Source: Apostichopus japonicus (lineage: Eukaryota > Echinodermata > Holothuroidea > Aspidochirotida > Stichopodidae). From it: a stretch of DNA of 64,000 nt. Shown piece by piece: positions 58,801 through 64,000 of this stretch. The notes beneath the pieces were generated by a model. That model was not told the origin of the DNA. It was given only the letters and a program-made list of their open reading frames with translations, and did no database searches. Position 1 is the stretch's first letter. Each line of letters opens with the position of its first letter. A program made the position numbers and the translations under genes. The DNA lies in contig NC_092566.1 in the NCBI RefSeq assembly GCF_037975245.1, positions 17,027,001 to 17,091,000 of the forward strand. The letters are read 5' to 3'.

Positions 58801-61245
58801 TAAACCTCGGAATCACTTCTGGCGCTACCTTTTCATGCACGTACCTATCAACCTTAGGAATTTAGGTCCCCGCCCCATCCCGCCCACTTTTGAAAATTAT
58901 TCACTCTAAAACACTTAGATTATTCTCTATGTTCAAACGATTATACAAACTATCGCATTTTATTACTTACAAATCGTGTTTCTCTTTCAACGTTCATATT
59001 TACTTTTTGTTTTACTTGCACATCATGCCCAACCGTACCAAAAGATAAAATTCCTATGTAAAGCATTTTGCTCAAATGTTTTGAGGTAACTTTATGTATT
59101 TTGGGTGGTCAAAATGCACATGTCCTACTGCCTCTCTTCGTTTGTGACCTGCTTCCCCATTACCTGTCATACCTGCTAAACTGCTCTGCTCCGGTTGGAT
59201 TGAACTGTTTTCGTCGGTTATCTGATCTGTAATCGGTACAGTTGATCCTGAAATCATGATGAAAAAAGGTAAATTTCACAACCTTAATCACTTTCAAAAG
59301 CAACAAAAAGGAAATTATTTTCTGGCAGCTTGTTAAAAAAACTATAACTCAAATTTATTTATTTATTTATTTTAAAATTGGCGTCAAGTAATCACCGCAG
59401 TTTCTGCAGTATATACGCAAGTTAACTAACTACACTACATTGTTATGGAAGTTCTCGTAGCCAGCTGATTTTTTTTTAGTATTTTATGATCATTTTTTAT
59501 TCTTCAAATTTAGCCAAAAATGCAAAAGAGCGAGCCTTTTTGTCCTTCCGATACATCGTGTAACTTGTCAACTTTCCACAGCCGAAACATGAAATGAGCG
59601 CAAATAACTGATAAGAAATTATACAAGAAATAACGGTGTGAAACCAATAAAATATATACTAAACAATCAAACACAAGGAACAAAGAAGCTAAATACGTTT
59701 AAAGAAACTTGTACAATTATAATGGTTAAATATATAGACACATGCCTCTGTTAAGGTCTACCAAATGTGATTAAGTCTTAAAAATTCTATTGGGCTCGAG
59801 CTGTTTACGTTTCTACATATTAAGAATAGCTTTGTTACACCAAAGTGAGTTTTAGGTAATTGAACAGATCAAGAGAGTGGTTCTTGAAATTAAAACTGCA
59901 AGGGGACATTTTAAGGTGTATTTTTTTATGTTTATTGAAACGTAAGCGAAATTTCGAGTCTGATTCAACAACATGTATGCCATAATCACAAACGTTGCAG
60001 TGAGATATGTATATGACATTTTCACAATCACTATGGTGGCGTTTCGGGAAATTTAACATTGCGGATATTTATGTTGGCTCCAACCGTGATATGCTTACAC
60101 ACTTGACAACTTAACAACCGATATCACCTTTGCGGGACAGATAGAGAAACGAAAAGTGTGAAGAATACCAGCAGCCGCTTGAGAAGATGGGGTTAACGCA
60201 ATGCAGGAGTAAGGGTCGTTATCATACTAAAGAGAGTATGGATAATCTTTGAGATATTATTACAAAGTAAAATATCAAAGGAATGTTTAAGTACAATGTC
60301 CTCACAAGCGAGTACGCCGTTGGCGAGAGGGATTTTGGTGTAAAAAGATGTAACAGCCAAAGAGACCAATAGAACTTCACTTGGGACGCCGGTAGTGAGA
60401 TTATTGATAACTCTTAGACATGTGTCGTATCCTCCGAAAAGGCTAGTGATGTTATTCAATAGGGGATAAAAGAATAAAAAAATAAGAAAAATATGTACAT
60501 CTGAACTGTTCTGTTAAGTACAGTAGCAGAGTCTTCAAATATCAGGTCTCAAGTTTGGATTTTGAGACCAATGACAATTGTATCAGGAATAAAGTTCAGA
60601 ATTAAAATGTAATCTTATTCCTGACCTCTGACTCTAATTATCTCTACTTTTCATTTTGGTCGACTTAGTTTATGACATAAGCATGCCTCAGAATATACCA
60701 TCCCAAGTGTATTCTTTTTGGAGGCAACTAGGGACCCGATATCCCCTTAAATGATGGAAGTCGGCTTTAACCACCCAGGGCTACTGCCCTCTTTATTAAA
60801 CCTCGGAATCACTTCTCGCGCTACCTTTTCATGCACGTACCTATCAGCCTGAGAAATTTAGGTCCCTGGCCCCATCCCGCCCCTCTTTTGAAAATTATTC
60901 ACTCTAAAACACTTAGATTATTCTCTATGTTCAAACGATTATACACACTATCGCATTTTAATTCTTTAACATCGTGTTTCTCTTTCAACATTCACATTTA
61001 CCCTATTTTTACTTGCACATCATGCCCAACCGTACCATCAGTTAAATTCCATTTAGAAGCATTTGCTCATTTTTTTGTTGTTGAGGTAACCTTATGTTTT
61101 TTGGTGGTCAAATTCACATGTCCCACTGCCCACCGGTGTTTGTGACCTGCTTCCCCACTACCTGTCATACCTGCTAAACTGCTATACTCCGGTTGGATTG
61201 AACTGTTTTCGTCGGTTATCTGATCGGTTATCGGTACAGTTGATC
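47229..61245 (-). CDS. Adhesion G protein-coupled receptor, gene B (5' end not seen)
   Basis: Exons, right to left: stalk 61,171-61,245 and 59,173-59,247; HRM-like 55,083-55,196 and 54,420-54,532; GAIN 52,839-52,985, 51,978-52,284 and 51,239-51,447; GPS 49,998-50,150; TM1 49,644-49,756; TM2-4 49,119-49,381; TM4-5 47,977-48,037; TM5-7 47,229-47,691. Entered in phase 1, the exons sum to 2,093 bases with no stop before the end, so the visible gene is intact. Signal-peptide and LDLa exons were not found up to 64,000; they may lie beyond the window or be lost. Function is as for gene A: a self-cleaving adhesion receptor of unknown ligand. Confidence 0.82.
47977..48037 (-). CDS. Gene B exon: end of TM4 and second extracellular loop
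   Basis: 61 bases, AATTCAACAG to ACAG|GTAAGT. The loop reads LNKPCAYYR, versus LIEPCDCYT in A: one Cys is lost and charge differs, the most changed part of the 7TM region. Confidence 0.83.
48622..49004. mobile_element. B-only insertion with a large hairpin (MITE-like)
   Basis: Copy A reads straight through at this point (near 16,690). The inserted 383 bases include inverted arms GTGCAATAGTGCAAATATTT (48,853) and its complement at 48,954-48,975, with a second nested inverted repeat around CTCGGCTGCGCCTCG. No coding potential. Target duplication is short or unclear. Confidence 0.7.
49119..49381 (-). CDS. Gene B exon: TM2-TM4
   Basis: 263 bases, same length and phases as in A. The extracellular loop before TM3 differs (DWATQDPNHCKWIS versus DWAVEEPKHCKYIA). 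Confidence 0.92.
49644..49756 (-). CDS. Gene B exon: TM1
   Basis: 113 bases, TTTTACAG to AA|GTAAGT. GVQLSPGLDHVMKLVTWIG leads into the same helix as in gene A. Confidence 0.9.
49861..49959. repeat. (TA)n microsatellite, GPS-TM1 intron of gene B
   Basis: About 100 bases of TA; marks the empty site of the RTE/L1 block present in copy A. Confidence 0.95.
49998..50150 (-). CDS. Gene B exon: GPS
   Basis: 153 bases, TTCCCAG to [31 protein letters not shown] and [13 protein letters not shown] keep all GPS features, including HL|S. Confidence 0.9.
50785..51178 (-). mobile_element. B-only insertion with Penelope/retrozyme-type hammerhead-like motif
   Basis: It replaces about 110 bases present in copy A. 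Complement of 50,858-50,891 reads CCGAAGAAGATCCTGCTAGG then ATCGAAACGTCAGG. A stem GATCCT-GCT-AGGATC followed by GAAAC and GTC matches the hammerhead ribozyme block common in Penelope-like elements, but the CTGATGA core is CCGAAGA. The rest is purine-rich on the plus strand and non-coding. Confidence 0.55.
51239..51447 (-). CDS. Gene B exon: GAIN subdomain B, second part
   Basis: 209 bases. After SLFGTD it has GMNLMEEIAKMSS where gene A has ENSNTKKNS, a net six-residue in-frame difference in a loop. Strands ISFVIYKN and LRFFLPE are kept. Confidence 0.88.
51978..52284 (-). CDS. Gene B exon: GAIN domain, central part
   Basis: 307 bases, same limits and phases as in gene A, open throughout. LELQISHVQKNGTN, VVKALIFNPN and SIYLPPEVIEEA. 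Confidence 0.88.
52541..52716. mobile_element. Short inverted-repeat (MITE-like) element, copy B
   Basis: Arms GAGACTAGTGGAACACTAG and AGTTGTTACT on the left are matched by the complement of AGTAACAACT and ATCCACTAGTCT on the right, about 45 bases per arm. An extra ATGAGAATT repeat sits at the left end. Confidence 0.5.
52839..52985 (-). CDS. Gene B exon: GAIN subdomain A
   Basis: 147 bases, phase 0-0. NEVQIAAEIAQVAIQADKLQ; same splice sites as gene A. Confidence 0.8.
53269..53610. mobile_element. hAT-type MITE, copy B
   Basis: Orthologue of 30,202-30,561. Flanking repeats TAAATAAC (53,261-53,268) and TTAATAAC (53,611-53,618) have one mismatch, and the right terminus is mutated (GCGACATTACTG). 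Confidence 0.88.
54100..54310 (-). mobile_element. Possible tRNA-derived SINE, copy B
   Basis: The B-box GGTTCAAATCC is kept (complement near 54,242-54,252). Six bases are missing at the A-box relative to copy A. Confidence 0.35.
54420..54532 (-). CDS. Gene B exon: HRM-like domain, second part
   Basis: 113 bases, AERFCGKEGWDTPKLIKCFS; same phases as gene A. Confidence 0.8.
55083..55196 (-). CDS. Gene B exon: HRM-like domain, first part
   Basis: 114 bases, phase 1-1, KCPEEDVSLLG, LTFPKGNEGNTIN and ETCEDK; acceptor weak as in A. Confidence 0.7.
56051..56400 (-). pseudogene. Possible degraded exon, copy B
   Basis: Open frame VSYTTVNCSIDLHNRLVTYQ, ISFQLTCPIN, YHGIFNVCHHDSLDFELEEL to a stop at 56,051. 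Upstream, a run of four A (five in copy A) shifts the frame relative to WYCIYNANE. Neither copy gives one open exon across the whole block. Confidence 0.35.
57845..58420 (-). pseudogene. Penelope-like remnant in tandem unit 1
   Basis: RT fragment VVTSFYTKIPLANGVLACED (58,133-58,400) and downstream broken GIY-YIG-like part (NVICISHCNV, near 58,030). The catalytic Asp position is Val. Confidence 0.5.
59173..59247 (-). CDS. Gene B stalk exon, copy in tandem unit 2
   Basis: 75 bases, phase 1-1, GATTTCAG to GCAG|GTATGA. GSTVPITDQITDENSSIQPE; intact splice sites. Confidence 0.6.
59835..60459 (-). pseudogene. Penelope-like remnant in tandem unit 2
   Basis: RT fragment (60,193-60,459) with TGVPSEVLLVSLAVTSFYTK: the motif-A Asp is Ala here. 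GIY-YIG-like part at 59,835-60,059 (DCENVIYISHCNVCDYGIHV, then RLRFNKH). Longest remnant of the set. Confidence 0.55.
61171..61245 (-). CDS. Gene B stalk exon, copy in tandem unit 3
   Basis: 75 bases, phase 1-1, GATTTCAG to GCAG|GTATGA. Differs from unit 2 at EYSS versus EQSS. Would add 25 residues if both copies are spliced in. Confidence 0.6.
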
Positions 61246-61869
61246 CTGAAATCATGATGAAACAAAGTAAGTTTCACAACCTTAATCACATTCAAAGCAA
61301 CAAAAAGGAAATCATTTTCTGGCTACTTGTTACAAAAACTATAACTCAAATTTATTTATTTATTTATTCCAAAATTGGCGTCAATTAATCACCGCAGTTT
61401 CTGCAGTAGATACGCAAGTTAATAAACTACACTTAATTCTTATGGAAGTTCTACGTGGCCAGCTGATTTTTTTAAAGTATTTTATGAGCATTTTTTATTC
61501 TTCAAATTTAGCCAAAAATGCAAAAGAGCGAGCCTTTTTGTCCTTCCGATACATCGTGTAACTTGTCAACTTTCCACAGCCGAAACATGAAATGAGCACA
61601 AGTAAATGAACAACAAAGTATACAAGGAATAACGGTGTGAAACCAATAAACTATAAACTAAACAATCAAACACAAGGAACAAAGAAGCTAAATACGTTTA
61701 AAAAAACTTGTACAATTATAATGGTTAAATATATAGACACATGCCTCTGTTAAGGTCTACCAAATGTGAATTAGTCTTAAGAATCCTATTGGGCTCGAAC
61801 TGTCTACGTTTTTCTACGTATTAAGAAAAGCTTTGTTATACCAAAGTGAGTTTTAGGTAATTGAACAGA

Positions 61870-62036
61870 TCAAGAGAGTGGTTCTGAAAATGAAAACTGC
61901 ATGGGGACCTCTTTTAGGTGTATTTTTTTATGGTTATTGAAACGTAAGCGAGATTTGTTATCTGATTCAACAACATGTATGCCATAATCACAAACGTTGC
62001 AGTGAGATATGTATGTGACATTTTCACAATCACTAT
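61870..62036 (-). pseudogene. Penelope-like remnant in tandem unit 3, cut by an L2-like LINE
   Basis: DCENVTYISHCNVCDYGIHV is preserved; the upstream RT fragment is missing because the LINE and the end of the unit intervene. Confidence 0.5.
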
Positions 62037-62943
62037 AATAATAATAATAATAATACACAGTTCTTATAAAGCGCAAATACACACTTAAGTCTCTATGCGC
62101 TGAAGGACAGAAAACTACAAACAAGAGAACAGGTGAGTCTTTAAGAGAGATTTGAAACTGGTTACTGACTGAGCTTCTTTAACTTTGATCGATAAGTCAT
62201 TCCAGAGGACAGCGGAAGAGAACTGAAACGAGCGAGAGCCGTATGACTTAGTGCATACAGGAGGAATGACCAGTAAAGATTTCGAACTGGATCGGAGGCA
62301 ACAACGTGGCGTATAGTCCCGGATGAGGTTTTGTAGGTACACTGGAGCAAGTCCATGGATACATTTAAAAGTTAGAAGCAGGATTTTGAAGTTGATGCGT
62401 TGTTTCACAGAAAGCCAGTGAAGATCACGAAGGATTGGTGTGATATGTTCAGACCGTTTGGTGCGGGTTATCAACCTTGCCGCCGAATTTTGTATCCGTT
62501 GAAGCTTATTCACCTGCTGATCGGGCAAACCGTATAGCAAACTGTTACAGTTGTCAACACGGGATGAAACAAAGGCGTGGACTAGTGTTTCGGCTGTTTG
62601 CTGATCCAGGCAGCGGCGAATCTTTCCAATTTTATGAAGAGCAGAAGAAGCAGATCGGCATATGTTATTAATATGTTGATTCATATCCAGATTTTTGTCG
62701 AAAATAACTCCTAGATTCCTGGCATTGTTGACTGGCTCGACGTGTGTGGTTCCAATCTTCAGTGAAGGAATTGGAGCAGCAGTTCGGAATTTAGAAGATA
62801 TATGAATTAGTTCAGTTTTGTCGTCATTCAATTTCATGTCATTTGCAGCAGACCACGACCTTATATCGGAAATACACGCTCCAAGTTTTGCGAGTGTGGC
62901 TCCATGATCACATCCAGATTTAATCGCATAGACTTGTGTGTGA
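62037..62943 (-). mobile_element. L2/CR1-type LINE, 5'-truncated 907-bp insertion
   Basis: The minus strand is open from the truncation point (HTQVYAIKS, just after the catalytic box) through CISDIRSWSAANDMKLNDDKTE, ARNLGVIFDKNL, DNCNSLLYGLP, LQRIQNSAARLITR and LHWLSVKQRINFKIL to a stop at 62,115. It ends in a (TTA)n tail (62,037-62,056), as L2/CR1 elements do. The target CACTAT is duplicated at 62,031-62,036 and 62,944-62,949. It is inserted in the Penelope remnant of tandem unit 3; the other units are empty sites. Confidence 0.9.
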
Positions 62944-63063
62944 CACTATGGTGGCGTTTCGGGAAATTTAACATTGCGGATATTTATTTTGGCTCCAACC
63001 GTGATATGCTTACACACTTGACAACTTAACAACCGATATCACCTTTGCGGGACAGATACACTC

Positions 63064-64000
63064 AAAAAACGTTTTACACAGGTTAAGTAAAATTTTACCT
63101 AATTTTCATGTCAAATAAGAACACTAAAACATTTAAGTAAAAATTACTTAACTGCCGGTTTGTAAAGTTTTACATGTTTATTATGTAACGCAAATACAAT
63201 ACTGTTATGTAAAATTTTGTCAGAGAAGTTTACATAGCACCCGTTCAGTAAATATTTTACACAGGTTTTTAGGTTAATTATTACCTAATACTTAGGTAAA
63301 CAATTTATGGATGCATGTTTTGAATCGCTCACAACAGAGAGGTACATTTAAGAGAGAGCAAAAAGCAATGACAACACAAACAATTCAGAATGTGCGATTT
63401 TCAGCAATTAAACACCCTACTACCTTCCTATTCCAGAGGTCCATATATTATATCCCATTAAATGTAAAATGAACAATTTAGGCTATAAAAGTATTGTCTT
63501 GTGGAATTAAGTCAACTTAAAAGTGCCAACATTTTCAATTGCTACAGTGCAGTTACTTGGTCTTTGTTCTTTGAACATGCCTTTTGGTATTCCAGATTAA
63601 GCACAAAGAAACAACTCTTCCCGAAGTCAATTTCAAATAAGCCACAACTTTAGATATATGCTGATCCGTGGGATGAGAAAACGTGGAGTGCTGTCTATGA
63701 TGAGAGCTACACTGCAGTTACTTTGTCTGTGTTGTTGGCTCATGCATTTGGTATTCCAAATTAAACACAAAGAAACAACTCTTCCCAAAGTCAATTCCAA
63801 ATAAGCAACAACTTTAGATGCATTCTGATCCGTGAGATGAGAAAACGTGGAGTGCTGTCTATGACAAATGCTAAACTGCAGTTACTTTGTCTTTCTTGTT
63901 TGCACGGTAAGCATGAAAATTTCGAATCTGGTTGCCCTTCACACCACCAGGCAACTGGTAGACAACTTTTCGGAAAAATTCCCAGGCAAAAAGACATGTA
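63064..64000. repeat. Unclassified repeat region with a ~166-bp tandem
   Basis: Homology to copy A stops at 63,063. TTTTACACAGGTTAAGTAAA-type motifs recur near 63,073 and 63,253. CAGTTACTT-GTCT units start near 63,549, 63,714 and 63,878, about 165 bases apart, each with AACGTGGAGTGCTGTCTATG. No gene recognised. Confidence 0.55.

Larger units (their letters stand above)
57030..63063. repeat. Three tandem copies of a ~2-kb unit carrying the stalk exon and Penelope-like debris
   Basis: TGTATCAGGAATA begins units at about 57,030, 58,584 and 60,572. Unit 1 (1.55 kb) has lost the stalk exon and hydrophobic open frame by a deletion at about 57,540. Unit 2 is about 1.99 kb. Unit 3 is interrupted by an L2-like LINE at 62,037-62,943 and ends at 63,063. 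Copy A has a single unit (34,610-36,520). Confidence 0.88.

Noticed and set aside
58655-58840. Minus-strand open frame HEKVAPEVIPRFNKEGC in the tandem unit
   Set aside because: Frame is not kept in the other units; no family recognised.

Overview
The window is animal nuclear DNA: AT-rich, with spliced genes (GT/AG introns, phase-matched exons), many microsatellites and several eukaryotic transposon families. An adhesion GPCR pair together with Tx1/L1-, RTE- and L2-type LINEs, Penelope-like fragments, hAT-type elements and a tyrosine-recombinase/Myb-like gene fits a marine invertebrate, possibly an echinoderm or another invertebrate deuterostome. That placement is a guess. No bacterial, CRISPR or confident tRNA feature is seen.

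Layout. 1-3,960 (+): the last five exons of a tyrosine-recombinase-fold gene ending in a Myb/SANT-like exon; one small exon is tandemly duplicated. 6,140-7,043: a 70-bp minisatellite and a long (ATGT)n tract. 7,044-9,900: no gene seen. About 10,450-36,250 and 40,270-58,150: two diverged copies (A and B) of one segment, head to tail. Each holds, left to right: a ~311-bp tandem repeat, a long-TIR MITE, a U2-snRNA-like sequence, a 265-bp satellite array, then a minus-strand adhesion GPCR gene read from right to left.

Gene A (14,974-37,459, minus) can be assembled into 13 phase-compatible exons totalling 2,187 coding bases (728 codons plus stop): signal peptide, degenerate LDLa, Ser/Thr-rich stalk, HRM-like module, GAIN, GPS, 7TM, short tail. 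Gene B (47,229 to at least 61,245, minus) keeps every exon from the stalk to the stop open. Its signal-peptide and LDLa exons are not in the window, and its stalk exon is present twice because a ~2-kb unit (exon plus Penelope-like debris) was tandemly copied.

The two copies act as filled and empty sites for each other. Copy A carries a 5'-truncated RTE LINE that is itself split by a ~5.2-kb Tx1/L1-type LINE (15-bp target duplication, poly-A), a 1.2-kb non-autonomous hAT-like element (8-bp duplication) and a 34-bp minisatellite. Copy B carries a 383-bp hairpin insertion, a fragment with a hammerhead-like/Penelope-type motif, a satellite array expanded from about 6 to about 13 units with 3-unit higher-order structure, and an L2-like LINE fragment. 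Between the copies lies a decayed LINE ORF1 with two CCHC knuckles.
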